A DNA stretch of 64,000 nt from Bacteroidales bacterium (GTDB taxonomy: Bacteria > Bacteroidota > Bacteroidia > Bacteroidales > UBA12077), in the NCBI GenBank assembly GCA_021108325.1, contig JAIORB010000058.1, forward strand, positions 19,087 to 83,086, given 5' to 3'. Of this stretch, positions 47,194-56,251 are shown piece by piece; within the stretch, counting starts at the first letter, position 1, and each line of letters starts with the position of its first letter. A model generated the notes under the pieces. That model saw nothing but the letters and a program-made list of their open reading frames with translations. It searched no databases and was not told the origin of the DNA. A program made the position numbers and the translations under genes.

Positions 47194-48066
47194 ATGAGCG
47201 TATTAGTAAATAAAAATTCAAAAATAATTGTTCAGGGATTTACCGGTAGCGAAGGTACTTTTCATGCACAACAAATGATTGAGTATGGAACTAAGGTTGT
47301 TGGTGGGGTTACTCCCGGGAAAGGTGGTCAGACACATTTAGAAAAACCTGTTTTTAATACTGTTGAAGATGCTGTTAAATCAACCGGGGCTGATGTATCG
47401 GTTATTTTTGTTCCTCCTGCTTTTTCTGCTGATGCAATTATGGAAGCTGCTGATGCCGGAATTAAAGTTATTGTAACTATCACAGAAGGAATTCCTACTT
47501 CGGATATGGTAAAAGTTAAGGAGTTTCTTAAAGATAAAGATTGTAGAATGGTTGGTCCAAATTGTCCCGGGATAATTACTCCCGGAGAAGCAAAAGTTGG
47601 AATAATGCCAGGTTTCATTCATAAAAAAGGAACTATTGGTATAGTATCACGATCAGGTACTTTAACCTACGAAGCAGTAGATCAAATAACAAAAACAGGA
47701 TTAGGCCAATCAACCTGTATTGGTATAGGTGGAGACCCAATTATAGGAACAACAACATGCGATGCCGTTAAATTGCTTATGGATGATCCTGAAACAGAAG
47801 GGATTATTTTAATTGGAGAAATTGGTGGAAATATGGAAGCTGAAGCGGCACAATGGATAAAAGAAAACGGAACAAAACCAGTTGTTGGTTTTATTGCCGG
47901 AAAAACAGCACCTAAAGGAAGACGAATGGGTCATGCAGGTGCAATTATTGGAGGAAAAGGCGATACAGCAGAAGCAAAAATGAAGATTATGAGCGATTGT
48001 GGAATTCATGTGGTTGAATCCCCTGCTGAAATTGGAAAAAAAATGTTTGAGGTTTTAAAACAATAA
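47194..48066 (+). CDS. sucD: Succinyl-CoA ligase alpha subunit SucD
   Basis: Catalyses succinyl-CoA to succinate with nucleotide triphosphate formation, with the beta subunit SucC. The 290-residue protein starts [22 protein letters not shown] choose ATG 47194 because the longer frame begins upstream of the promoter. It has the CoA-binding GGVTPGKGG segment and phospho-histidine His247 in [10 protein letters not shown]. sucC is not next to it, which differs from the usual sucCD order. It is followed after 26 bp by a receiver-domain gene. Confidence 0.95.
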   Translation: MSVLVNKNSKIIVQGFTGSEGTFHAQQMIEYGTKVVGGVTPGKGGQTHLEKPVFNTVEDAVKSTGADVSVIFVPPAFSADAIMEAADAGIKVIVTITEGIPTSDMVKVKEFLKDKDCRMVGPNCPGIITPGEAKVGIMPGFIHKKGTIGIVSRSGTLTYEAVDQITKTGLGQSTCIGIGGDPIIGTTTCDAVKLLMDDPETEGIILIGEIGGNMEAEAAQWIKENGTKPVVGFIAGKTAPKGRRMGHAGAIIGGKGDTAEAKMKIMSDCGIHVVESPAEIGKKMFEVLKQ

Positions 48067-48080
48067 TTCATTCTTTTTCA

Positions 48081-48088
48081 TACATTTG
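48081..48088 (+). promoter_or_regulatory. Possible -7 element next to the receiver gene
   Basis: TACATTTG ends 4 nt before the ATG at 48093. If used, the transcript would be leaderless, as at 35779-35786. Confidence 0.35.
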
Positions 48089-48092
48089 GATC

Positions 48093-48467
48093 ATGTTGAG
48101 AAATTGGGAAAATAAAGTTGTTGTTATAGCTGAAGATGAACAAATAAATTATTTGTTCCTAAAAGCTGTTTTAAAGCCAACAAAGGCCCAAGTGATCTGG
48201 ACAAAAACCGGAAGAGAAACCATTGATATTTGTAATACTGAAAAAGTAGACATTGTGTTAATGGATATAAAAATGCCTGATTTAAATGGTCTTGAGGCTA
48301 CTATTGAAATAAAAAAGGATTTTCCTAATTTACCAATCATTGCACAAACTGCATACGCAATGGAAGAAGATGAAGATGCAAGTATGGAAGCTGGTTGCGA
48401 TGATTACATATCGAAGCCAATTCGTCCTGAAAACCTGCTTGCCATAATGTCGAAATACATACAATAA
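48093..48467 (+). CDS. Single-domain response regulator
   Basis: A 124-residue CheY-like receiver with no output domain. It has the acidic pair in VIAEDEQINY, phospho-acceptor Asp58 in LMDIKMP, AQTAYA and the lysine of SKPIRPENL. Its sequence closely resembles the receiver domain at the C-terminus of the hybrid kinase at 19218-21818 (ILIAEDKQINF, LMDIQMP, AQTAYA, AKPISIDQFL), so it may be a phosphorelay partner of such kinases. It ends immediately next to the converging outer membrane gene. Confidence 0.9.
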   Translation: MLRNWENKVVVIAEDEQINYLFLKAVLKPTKAQVIWTKTGRETIDICNTEKVDIVLMDIKMPDLNGLEATIEIKKDFPNLPIIAQTAYAMEEDEDASMEAGCDDYISKPIRPENLLAIMSKYIQ

Positions 48468-49076
48468 TTAAATTGCAATAGAAAATCCTATTCTCAGTTG
48501 AGGATAGGTATACGGATTATCATCTGTTTCATTTATATTCCACAATAATATAATATAAGATTTTGAACCTCGTCCCATTTGTTGAACATATCCTCCTCCA
48601 ATAAGTATATTGTGTAACCAATATCTATCGTAATTTAAATCAGGATCATTAAAATATTTGTAATTATATTCTGTATTTAGAAATTCATATTCGACATGTG
48701 CAATTATTCCACTATGCCCTTTTACTTTAATAAGATTTCTAAAATCTTTAACAACGGCAAATTGAGAAAAAACACTGCCACCATATACACTTGTTTCAAA
48801 ATCGCCATACATTGATCTTTTATCATTGTAATATTGATATTTTCCACTTAATCCAATACTCAATCTTTCAGTTAATTGAGTTCCAAATATAACATTTACA
48901 TCTACATAAGTATAAGCTCCAAAACCCATCCATAATGAGCCACCCCAAAATAAATACGATTCTTTTGTTTCTTCTTTTGATTTATTTTTAATGTTTTGAT
49001 TTTTCTGAGCATCTACCTGATGGGTCGTAATTAAAATAAAAAATATAAAACTTAATACTACTTTAGCTATTCTCAT
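48468..49076 (-). CDS. Exported protein, probably outer membrane beta-barrel
   Basis: A 202-residue protein. I use the ATG at 49076 (MRIAKVVLSFIFFILI), which starts a signal peptide; the longer frame adds 8 residues. The mature part has aromatic-rich alternating strands (LFWGGSLWMGFGAYTYVDVNVIF, split at gaps; KGHSGIIAHVEYEF; YIILLWNIN) and ends LRIGFSIAI, consistent with a small barrel. No family is recognised. Its stop codon abuts that of the plus-strand receiver gene with no spacer, so no separate terminator fits between. Confidence 0.6.
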   Translation of the reverse strand: MRIAKVVLSFIFFILITTHQVDAQKNQNIKNKSKEETKESYLFWGGSLWMGFGAYTYVDVNVIFGTQLTERLSIGLSGKYQYYNDKRSMYGDFETSVYGGSVFSQFAVVKDFRNLIKVKGHSGIIAHVEYEFLNTEYNYKYFNDPDLNYDRYWLHNILIGGGYVQQMGRGSKSYIILLWNINETDDNPYTYPQLRIGFSIAI

Positions 49077-49162
49077 AAATAATCTATTTTTACAGAACAA
49101 ATTTATTAAATCATAAAAAGTATTTAAATTCCCAAATAATATTTAAATATAATACATAAATT

Positions 49163-49876
49163 ATGAATATAGTAATCACTGGAACGAGCAAAGGAATTGG
49201 TTTTCACCTTGCGAAATTATTTGCAAAAGATAAAAATAACACGGTTGTAGCTATTGCACGAAGCGAGAATCTTCTTAAAGAGTTAAGAAACGATTGTATC
49301 AGGCAGAATTTAAAAAGTAAAATTAAAATTGTAGTATTTGATATTGAAGATCCAAATAATGTAAAAAACAGGCTTAAAAATGAAATAATAAAACATATCG
49401 ACTCTGTAGACATCCTAATTAACAACGCCGGATTTCTAATAAATAAATCTTTTGTAGATATGGATATTAAAGAAATTCAGAAAATTTATAATATTAACTT
49501 TATTAGTCATTCAGTTTTAATACAAGATTTAATTCCATTTCTGAAAGAAAGCAAATTAGGACATGTGGTTAATATTTCAAGTATGGGAGGTTATCAGGGA
49601 AGTTCTAAATTCCCGGGCTTGTCATTTTACAGCTCTAGTAAAGCTGCTTTGGCTAATTTAACGGAATGCCTGGCCGAAGAATTCAAAAACAATAATATTA
49701 AATTTAACTGTTTAGCTCTTGGGGCAGTTAATACAGAAATGTTAAAAACCGCTTTCCCCGATTTTAATGCACCACTAAATGCAGATGAAATGGCTAATTT
49801 CATATACGATTTTTCAATCAATGGAAGTAAATATTTTAATGGCAAGATAATACCTGTAAGTATTTCAACACCATAA
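49163..49876 (+). CDS. Short-chain dehydrogenase/reductase
   Basis: A 237-residue NAD(P)-dependent oxidoreductase of the classical SDR family. The Rossmann motif TGTSKGIG is at 7-14, NNAG at 87-90, and the catalytic YSSSK has Tyr156 and Lys160. The ARS after the second strand favours NADP. Substrate unknown. It is divergent from the outer membrane gene and converges with buk across a terminator. Confidence 0.9.
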   Translation: MNIVITGTSKGIGFHLAKLFAKDKNNTVVAIARSENLLKELRNDCIRQNLKSKIKIVVFDIEDPNNVKNRLKNEIIKHIDSVDILINNAGFLINKSFVDMDIKEIQKIYNINFISHSVLIQDLIPFLKESKLGHVVNISSMGGYQGSSKFPGLSFYSSSKAALANLTECLAEEFKNNNIKFNCLALGAVNTEMLKTAFPDFNAPLNADEMANFIYDFSINGSKYFNGKIIPVSISTP

Positions 49877-49903
49877 AAAAAAGCATCAAAACAGATGCCT
49901 TTT
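49875..49903. terminator. Terminator between the SDR gene and buk
   Basis: AAAGCATC and GATGCCTTTT pair around AAAACA. The minus strand has the longer T-tract, so it serves buk best, with some action on the SDR gene. Confidence 0.7.
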
Positions 49904-49922
49904 CAACAGATAATACAATTTA

Positions 49923-50999
49923 CTATTTATATATTTTTGGCTCTATTTCATTAGTCATAACCATTCGACCATTCATTGCTAATGCTTCCATTTCATCTTC
50001 GCCCGGATAAACAACAACCGGAGCAATAAACGTAACCATTTCTTTAATATAATCAACAACAATTCTATCGTGAGCCATACCTCCTGTTAAAATAATTGCA
50101 TCAACTTTTCCTTTTAGAACAGCGCTTAATGATGCAATTTCTTTACCTAACTGATATCCAACTGCATCATGTACTTTTTCTGCGTTCTTATCACCAGCTT
50201 TAATTTTCATTTCAACCTCGTAAGCATCATTTGTTCCAAGATAAGATACAAAACCACCTTCTCCTTTTATCATCTTTTTAACTTCATCATGAGTGTATTC
50301 GCCGCTAAAACAAAGTTTTGCAACCTGACCACAAGGCAAGGTGCCCGTTCTTTCAGGAGAGAATGGTCCATCACCATCAAGAGCATTATTCACATCAATA
50401 ACTTTTCCTTTTTTGTGAGCACCTACAGAAATACCACCACCTAAGTGAGCAACAATTAAGTTAAGTTCTTCATAAGGTTTATCAACAGATTTTGAATACT
50501 TCCGAGCAATTGCTTTTTGATTCAATGCATGGAAAATTGAATGACGAGTAAATTTAGGATGACCAGTATAACGAGCTACATCTTCCATCTCGTCAACAAC
50601 AATAGGATCAGCAATAAAGGCTCTTGCTCCTTTTAAAGATTTAGCAATATCATTTGCAATTAAACCTCCCAAATTGCTTGCATGCTCACCTAATTTACTT
50701 TCATACAAATCCTTAATCATTTGTTCATTAACCTCATAAACACCTGATTCTATTGGCTTAACCAATCCACCACGGCCAACAATAGCTGTAATTAAATCGA
50801 TTCTTATTTTGGCTTCTTTTAATTCTTTTAAAATAATTTTTTTTCTAAACTCAAACTGATCAACGATATTAGGAAAGGGTTTTAAATCTTCTGAAGAATG
50901 TTTAACATTTTTCAAAAAGATTGATTTTGAACCCTGATAAACGGCTATCTTCGTTGATGTTGAACCCGGATTTATAGCTAAAATTCTTTGGTTTTCCAT
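49923..50999 (-). CDS. buk: Butyrate kinase
   Basis: Converts butyryl phosphate and ADP to butyrate and ATP. The 358-residue protein belongs to the acetate and sugar kinase (ASKHA) fold. It begins ILAINPGSTSTKIAVYQGS and has VGRGGLVKPIESGVYEV, LIVAHLGGGISVGAH, the segment ERTGTLPCGQ and DAIILTGGMAHD. These are typical of butyrate or branched-chain fatty acid kinases. Last gene in the pta-ackA-ptb-buk run, 37 nt after ptb. Confidence 0.93.
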   Translation of the reverse strand: MENQRILAINPGSTSTKIAVYQGSKSIFLKNVKHSSEDLKPFPNIVDQFEFRKKIILKELKEAKIRIDLITAIVGRGGLVKPIESGVYEVNEQMIKDLYESKLGEHASNLGGLIANDIAKSLKGARAFIADPIVVDEMEDVARYTGHPKFTRHSIFHALNQKAIARKYSKSVDKPYEELNLIVAHLGGGISVGAHKKGKVIDVNNALDGDGPFSPERTGTLPCGQVAKLCFSGEYTHDEVKKMIKGEGGFVSYLGTNDAYEVEMKIKAGDKNAEKVHDAVGYQLGKEIASLSAVLKGKVDAIILTGGMAHDRIVVDYIKEMVTFIAPVVVYPGEDEMEALAMNGRMVMTNEIEPKIYK

Positions 51000-51036
51000 T
51001 TCTATTTATTTTTCAAATTAATTATTCCACACAATA

Positions 51037-51933
51037 TTACATTGCCGCAGCTAAAGCTATCGACATCATTTTACTTTTATCTGCATCTGCTCTTGAAGTA
51101 AGAACGATAGGAACTTTAGCTCCCATAATTACAGCGGCAGAAGTACATCCTCCCATAAACATTAATGTTTTGTAAAGCATGTTTCCGCTATTTAAATCCG
51201 GAGCAACTAAAATATCAGCATCACCGGCTACATCGCTAATAACACCTTTATGTTCGGCTGCTTTTTTAGAAACAGCATTATCTATTGCAAATGGTCCATC
51301 AACTATACATCCTTGTATTTGTCCTCTTCTGTTCATTACAGCTAACATGGCAGCATGAGTTGTTGATTCTATCTTAGGATTTACAACTTCCAATGGCCCC
51401 ACAACAGCAACTTTAGGCATTTTTATTCCTAAACGGTGAAATACTTCTACAGAATTATTTATGATATCTACCTTTTCATTTAAACTCGGTAAAATATTCA
51501 TTCCTGCATCAGTAATACCAATTAACTTATGATAGTACGGTGATTCGATAAATGCAAAATGACTTAATGTTGATCCTTTTGTTAAACCATTTTCTTTATC
51601 AAGAACAGCTTTTAATAATGGAGCAGTACTTACCAGACCTTTCATTAAAATATCTGCTTTTCCCTCTTTAATAAGAGCAACAGCTTTAACTGATGATATA
51701 GCAGGGATGTTTTCTTCATAAATTTCAATTCCGGAAAGATCGAAGTTTATTTCTTTGCATATTCTTTCAATCTCAGTTTTATTTCCAACCAGTACCGGAA
51801 TAATTATTCCTTCGAGGAAAGCATTCTTAACAGCTTCCAAAACAGGTCTGTCAGCTGCTGCTGCAACTGCTAACCGCCTTGTTTCTTTACTCTTAGCAAT
51901 ACTTACTATATCGTTTAATGATTTATAAGTCAT
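51037..51933 (-). CDS. ptb: Phosphate butyryltransferase
   Basis: Converts butyryl-CoA and phosphate to butyryl phosphate. The 298-residue protein is of the PTA_PTB superfamily, with the family segments AVAAAADRPVLEAV, GKADILMKGLV, VVGPLEVVNPKIESTTHAA and PDLNSGNMLYKTLMF. It is shorter than and clearly distinct from the pta gene product of the same run. Branched-chain acyl-CoA is also possible as a substrate. It lies 85 nt after ackA and 37 nt before buk. Confidence 0.92.
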   Translation of the reverse strand: MTYKSLNDIVSIAKSKETRRLAVAAAADRPVLEAVKNAFLEGIIIPVLVGNKTEIERICKEINFDLSGIEIYEENIPAISSVKAVALIKEGKADILMKGLVSTAPLLKAVLDKENGLTKGSTLSHFAFIESPYYHKLIGITDAGMNILPSLNEKVDIINNSVEVFHRLGIKMPKVAVVGPLEVVNPKIESTTHAAMLAVMNRRGQIQGCIVDGPFAIDNAVSKKAAEHKGVISDVAGDADILVAPDLNSGNMLYKTLMFMGGCTSAAVIMGAKVPIVLTSRADADKSKMMSIALAAAM

Positions 51934-52018
51934 TTTATTATTTTTTAAATTTTAAACACAGGTCTAAAATTGCCGCAAAAAGTATATAATAAATCTATTT
52001 TAAAATATATAGGCAAAT

Positions 52019-53233
52019 TTATAATAAACCACTAACAATTTTTTGAGTATCCTGTGCAATAACCAGTTCTTCGTCAGTTGTAACCACGACAACTTTTGTT
52101 TTGGATCCTGGCTTAGTCAGTTCCAGATCAATACCACGTTTTTTATCATTCAATTCAACATCAAAATCAACACCTAAAAATTCAAGATTCTCACAAACAT
52201 CGCGTCTCACATCAAAACCATTTTCGCCGATTCCTCCGGTGAACAATATTAAATCCACACCTCCCATCGCAGCAGCATAAGCACCAATATAATGTATAAC
52301 TCTATAAGTAAACATATCCAATGCTAACTTTGCTCTTTCATTTCCGTCCGCGGCAGCTTGCTCAAGATCTCTCATATCTGATGACAGGCCTGAAATACCT
52401 AATAAACCACTGCGCTTATTAATCATATTATTGCTATCTTGAATTGTTAAATCCTCCTTTTCAGCGATAAATAACAAAGCACCTAAATCAAGGTTACCGG
52501 CACGTGTTCCCATCAATAATCCTTCGACTGGTGTAAAACCCATTGAGGTATCTATTGATTTACCATTTTTAATAGCGGCAACCGATGCACCGTTTCCTAA
52601 ATGGCAAGAAATTACTTTTTTATCTTCCCAGTTCCAACCTACTAGTTTGCAAGCTTTTTTTGCAACAAACTTATGACTTGTACCATGAAAACCATATCGC
52701 CTTACCTTATATTTTTCATAATACTCATAAGGTAATCCATACAAAAATGCTTTTGGCTCCATTGATTGATGGAATGAAGTGTCAAAAACAGCCACCTGAG
52801 GTACTTTAGGCAATAATTTTTCCATAGCCAAAATACCTTTAAGATTTGCAGGATTATGAAGTGGTGCTAATTCAATAATTTCCTCAATTCGTTCTTTACC
52901 CTCTTTTGTAATGAGAGCACTTTCTTTAAAATATTGACCACCATGCGTAACACGATGACCAACAGCAGTAATTTCTTCAGCACTTTTAATCACTCCATGG
53001 TCAGGTGATAACAGCGCATCAAAAATTAAATCAATTCCCTTTGTATGATCAGGAATATCAGTTGTAAAATTGTATTTTTTGTCATCTTTAGTTTTATGCT
53101 TAAGTTCACCATTGCAAATGCCTATTCGTTCGACAAGGCCTTTTGCTAATACATCAGCATTATCAGAATTTGTCATATTTAATAACTGGTACTTAATAGA
53201 CGAACTACCACAGTTTAATACTAATATTTTCAT
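52019..53233 (-). CDS. ackA: Acetate kinase
   Basis: Forms ATP and acetate from acetyl phosphate. The 404-residue protein begins MKILVLNCGSSSIKYQLL at the ATG at 53233; the longer frame would run into the pta gene. It has GHRVTHGG, VFDTSFHQSM, RRYGFHGTSHKFV, SCHLGNGASVAAIKNG and FTGGIGENG, the full set of acetate kinase signatures. It lies 25 nt after pta and should share its transcript. Confidence 0.97.
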   Translation of the reverse strand: MKILVLNCGSSSIKYQLLNMTNSDNADVLAKGLVERIGICNGELKHKTKDDKKYNFTTDIPDHTKGIDLIFDALLSPDHGVIKSAEEITAVGHRVTHGGQYFKESALITKEGKERIEEIIELAPLHNPANLKGILAMEKLLPKVPQVAVFDTSFHQSMEPKAFLYGLPYEYYEKYKVRRYGFHGTSHKFVAKKACKLVGWNWEDKKVISCHLGNGASVAAIKNGKSIDTSMGFTPVEGLLMGTRAGNLDLGALLFIAEKEDLTIQDSNNMINKRSGLLGISGLSSDMRDLEQAAADGNERAKLALDMFTYRVIHYIGAYAAAMGGVDLILFTGGIGENGFDVRRDVCENLEFLGVDFDVELNDKKRGIDLELTKPGSKTKVVVVTTDEELVIAQDTQKIVSGLL

Positions 53234-53258
53234 TTTATTTATTTGCCTTATATATAAA

Positions 53259-54260
53259 TTAATTTCCTGCTGCCTGATTTGCTGTAATTGCAACTAAATT
53301 CACAATATCACTTACTGAACAACCTCTAGAAAGATCGTTAATCGGAGCTGCCATTCCTTGTAATATTGGGCCTACAGCCTCGGCTCCAGCCAAACGCTGT
53401 ACTAACTTATAAGCAATATTTCCTGTTTCCAGTGTAGGAAATACCAATACATTAGCTTTTCCGGCTATTTCGCTTCCCGGAGCTTTCTTCTGTCCGATAG
53501 CTTCTATTATTGCCGCATCTGCCTGCAATTCACCATCAATTTTTAATGATGGGTCCATTTCTTTGGCCATTCTTGTTGCATTAACTACTTTATCGACCAT
53601 TTCGTGTACAGCACTTCCTTTAGTTGAAAAACTAAGCATTGCAATACGTGGTTCGAAACCTGCAATAGCCCTTGTTGTTTCTCCTGTGGCTACAGCAATT
53701 TCCGCAAGTTCTTTATCTGTTGGATTTGGATGAACAGCACAATCAGCAAAAACAAGCAAACCATCTTCTCCAAAATTTTTATCTTTTAGAATCATTAAAA
53801 AAGCTCCGGAAACTACACTAAATCCAGGTTTAGTTTTCACATATTGAAAAGCGGGTCTTAAAACATCACCGGTTGCATTTTCAGCACCTGCAACTTCGCC
53901 ATCGGCATCACCATTTTTAATCATAATTGTTGCAAGAAATAAGGGATCTTCAATAAGCTTTGCAGCTTTTTCGCGTGTTAGTCCTTTCTTTTTGCGTATA
54001 TCAACCATCAAATCAATATACTCCTCTTTTTTATTATTATTTTTAGGATCAATTATTATAGCCTTATCAATATTGCTAAGATTTAATTCTTTTGCTTTGT
54101 TTTTAATTTCTTTAGGATTACCGATTAGGATAATCTGTGCAATTCCTTCCTTAATTATTTCATCAGCAGCTGTAATAGTTCTTTCTTCAGTAGATTCAGG
54201 TAAAATTATTCGTTTGTTATACTTTTTGGCACTATCTTTAATTTTATTTAACAAATCCAT
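53259..54260 (-). CDS. pta: Phosphate acetyltransferase
   Basis: Converts acetyl-CoA and phosphate to acetyl phosphate, the substrate of AckA. The 333-residue protein is the short, single-domain form lacking the N-terminal regulatory DRTGG part. It has RIILPESTEERT, GAENATGDVLRPAFQ, ADCAVHPNPT, IDGELQADAAI, and LVFPTLETGNIAYKL. First gene of the acyl kinase cluster, with a TAACTTTG -7-like element upstream. Confidence 0.95.
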   Translation of the reverse strand: MDLLNKIKDSAKKYNKRIILPESTEERTITAADEIIKEGIAQIILIGNPKEIKNKAKELNLSNIDKAIIIDPKNNNKKEEYIDLMVDIRKKKGLTREKAAKLIEDPLFLATIMIKNGDADGEVAGAENATGDVLRPAFQYVKTKPGFSVVSGAFLMILKDKNFGEDGLLVFADCAVHPNPTDKELAEIAVATGETTRAIAGFEPRIAMLSFSTKGSAVHEMVDKVVNATRMAKEMDPSLKIDGELQADAAIIEAIGQKKAPGSEIAGKANVLVFPTLETGNIAYKLVQRLAGAEAVGPILQGMAAPINDLSRGCSVSDIVNLVAITANQAAGN

Positions 54261-54297
54261 TGTGTATCAATTAATTAGATTATTTATGATTTTTAAG

Positions 54298-54305
54298 CAA
54301 AGTTA
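54298..54305 (-). promoter_or_regulatory. Possible -7 element of the pta cluster
   Basis: The minus strand reads TAACTTTG, a full match to TAnnTTTG, about 37 nt before the pta start. The -33 TTG is not obvious. Confidence 0.45.
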
Positions 54306-54421
54306 CACAAAATTCAAGTTTCTACATTATAATTCACATGAATAATGTCATGCAAAAATGTGTTTCACAACAAGTTTTCAGCGGAAATTTTTAATTTTAA
54401 ATTATTACACTTTCAATAATT

Positions 54422-55180
54422 TTATTTAAGAGAAATATTATTCCAGATTTTCCATGAAAATTCGGCCTGATTAAATAACATTTCAGCACCATTTTTTATA
54501 TCAGCCCCTTTATTTTTTCCTATCTTTAAAAATTCGGTTTGTTTTGGGTTGTAAATTAAATCGTACAATAAATGATCTTTGTTTATTCCATTGTAAGGTA
54601 TATCAGGACTTTGCGAAGTACCAGGATACATTCCCAGTGGAGTGGTATTAATAATTAATTTGTAATCATTAACTAAATCTTCATGTAATGAATCGTAACT
54701 TAATATTTCTGTATTTACCGGATTTCGCGATACATTAATATATTTAATGCCCAGTTTTTTTAAAGCATATGTAACAGCCACAGAACTCCCACCTGTTCCC
54801 AGAACAAGAGCAGTTTTATGATGCTTTTTTAACAGTGGTTTAAGGCTATCAATAAATCCAAGATAATCGGTATTATAACCGGTAAGTTTTAATTTGGATT
54901 TTATCCATTCAAACTTAATTGTATTAACAGCACCGATTTCTTTAGCATTATCCTCGATTTCGTCAAGGAAAGGAATAACTTCCTGCTTATAAGGTATGGT
55001 AACATTTAATCCTGATAATTCGGTAAAATCGCCAATCAATTGATTAAACTCATCAATATTTTTTAAAGGATAAAGATTATAGAAACAATCGTTAATTCCT
55101 TCTATTTCAAACTTTTCCTTGAAGAATACCGGTGAAAAAGAATGCTCCAACGATTTACCTATGAGTCCAAAAAAACGCAT
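54422..55180 (-). CDS. aroE: Shikimate dehydrogenase AroE
   Basis: Reduces 3-dehydroshikimate to shikimate with NADPH in aromatic amino acid synthesis. The 252-residue protein begins RFFGLIGKSLEHSFSPVFF, has catalytic Lys65 in NVTIPYKQEV, NTDYLGF with the substrate aspartate, and the nucleotide loop LGTGGSSVAVTYAL. It is a compact form of the family (E. coli AroE is 272). Its ATG overlaps the stop of the DUF368 gene in TAATG, so translation is coupled. Confidence 0.95.
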   Translation of the reverse strand: MRFFGLIGKSLEHSFSPVFFKEKFEIEGINDCFYNLYPLKNIDEFNQLIGDFTELSGLNVTIPYKQEVIPFLDEIEDNAKEIGAVNTIKFEWIKSKLKLTGYNTDYLGFIDSLKPLLKKHHKTALVLGTGGSSVAVTYALKKLGIKYINVSRNPVNTEILSYDSLHEDLVNDYKLIINTTPLGMYPGTSQSPDIPYNGINKDHLLYDLIYNPKQTEFLKIGKNKGADIKNGAEMLFNQAEFSWKIWNNISLK

Positions 55181-56115
55181 TAGTTTTGAGTACTTGCTAT
55201 TTTCTCTATCAAAGATATCGTAATAATTCCGATAATCATAAGAGAAATAGCAATAATTACTTCTGTGTTAAATGTTTCAGGAATGTATTTAGTAGAACCT
55301 TGTACAATTTTTTCTCCATTTTTAAGGATATACTCCCCTGCCATATCAACTAGGTAAATTTCATTTTTCCATGGCCATAAAATGCCCAAAGAACCAAGTA
55401 TGAAACCTGTTAAAACAGATATGGTTTGATTTTTATGTTTATTATAAATCCAGGATAAAATATGCGAAAATGCAATTAAACCACCAATAGCACCAATCAT
55501 AACAGGTAGTAATATCTTCAAATCAAAATTATTTACTGCCTGAATCATTACAAGTTCATAATTACCCATTAAAATAAGGATAAACGATCCTGACAATCCC
55601 GGTAATATCATACTACAAATTGCTACAACACCACAAATTATTAAGTAAAAAAATGAATCGTTCTGAGCTGCAGGATTTAACACAGATATAACAATAGCGG
55701 AAGAAGCACCTACGATAAATGTTACTATAACACTTAAACTCCATCTATTAATTCTTTTCCCAACATAATATACCGAAGCTAAAATTAATCCGAAGAAATA
55801 TGCCCAAACAAAAACGGGGTAATGAACAAATAAAAATTCTAACAGTTTTGCAAGAGAAACAACACTGGCAACCATTCCAAAGAATACTGCAATTAGAAAA
55901 TACAAATCAGTGTGTTTTATTAATTCCTTGATTTTTCCTTTAAACAATAATTTAATTGCAGTACCATCAAAGGACTTAATGGCATTTATTATTCTTTCGA
56001 AAATACCTGTAATAAGTGCAATTGTACCTCCCGAAACTCCGGGAATAACATTAGCTGCACCCATTGCAAAACCTTTTAATATTATACTGATGTATTTTTT
56101 AATCTGGTTTCTCAT
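55180..56115 (-). CDS. DUF368 membrane protein
   Basis: A 311-residue polytopic membrane protein of the DUF368 family. It starts with KGFAMGAANVIPGVSGGTIALITGIFERI, the family hallmark, and repeats the theme as CSMILPGLSGSFILILMGNYE in the second half, so an inverted duplication is likely. About eight membrane segments are seen. Some DUF368 proteins have been reported to move undecaprenyl phosphate across the membrane; I recall this for the DUF368 (PopT-type) group. The stop overlaps the aroE start. The functional link to AroE is not evident. Confidence 0.88.
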   Translation of the reverse strand: MRNQIKKYISIILKGFAMGAANVIPGVSGGTIALITGIFERIINAIKSFDGTAIKLLFKGKIKELIKHTDLYFLIAVFFGMVASVVSLAKLLEFLFVHYPVFVWAYFFGLILASVYYVGKRINRWSLSVIVTFIVGASSAIVISVLNPAAQNDSFFYLIICGVVAICSMILPGLSGSFILILMGNYELVMIQAVNNFDLKILLPVMIGAIGGLIAFSHILSWIYNKHKNQTISVLTGFILGSLGILWPWKNEIYLVDMAGEYILKNGEKIVQGSTKYIPETFNTEVIIAISLMIIGIITISLIEKIASTQN

Positions 56116-56125
56116 ATTTTAAAAT

Positions 56126-56168
56126 AAAAAAAACGAAAACTATTTAATTGACTTAGAGAGTTTTCGTT
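56126..56168 (-). terminator. Intrinsic terminator after the TPR protein gene
   Basis: The minus-strand arms AACGAAAACT and AGTTTTCGTT flank a loop of about 17 nt and lead into a run of T. It lies between the TPR gene and the DUF368 gene. Confidence 0.75.
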
Positions 56169-56251
56169 CCTGAATTAAACATATTATATTAGGCTATAGT
56201 TTAATTTAACGTTGAAAACTTTATAATATTTTGGGCTAAAGCATTATTTTA

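Noticed and set aside
53234..53293. Longer start for acetate kinase
   Set aside because: It would overlap the pta stop and add 20 residues absent from the family; MKILVLNCGSSS is the usual start.
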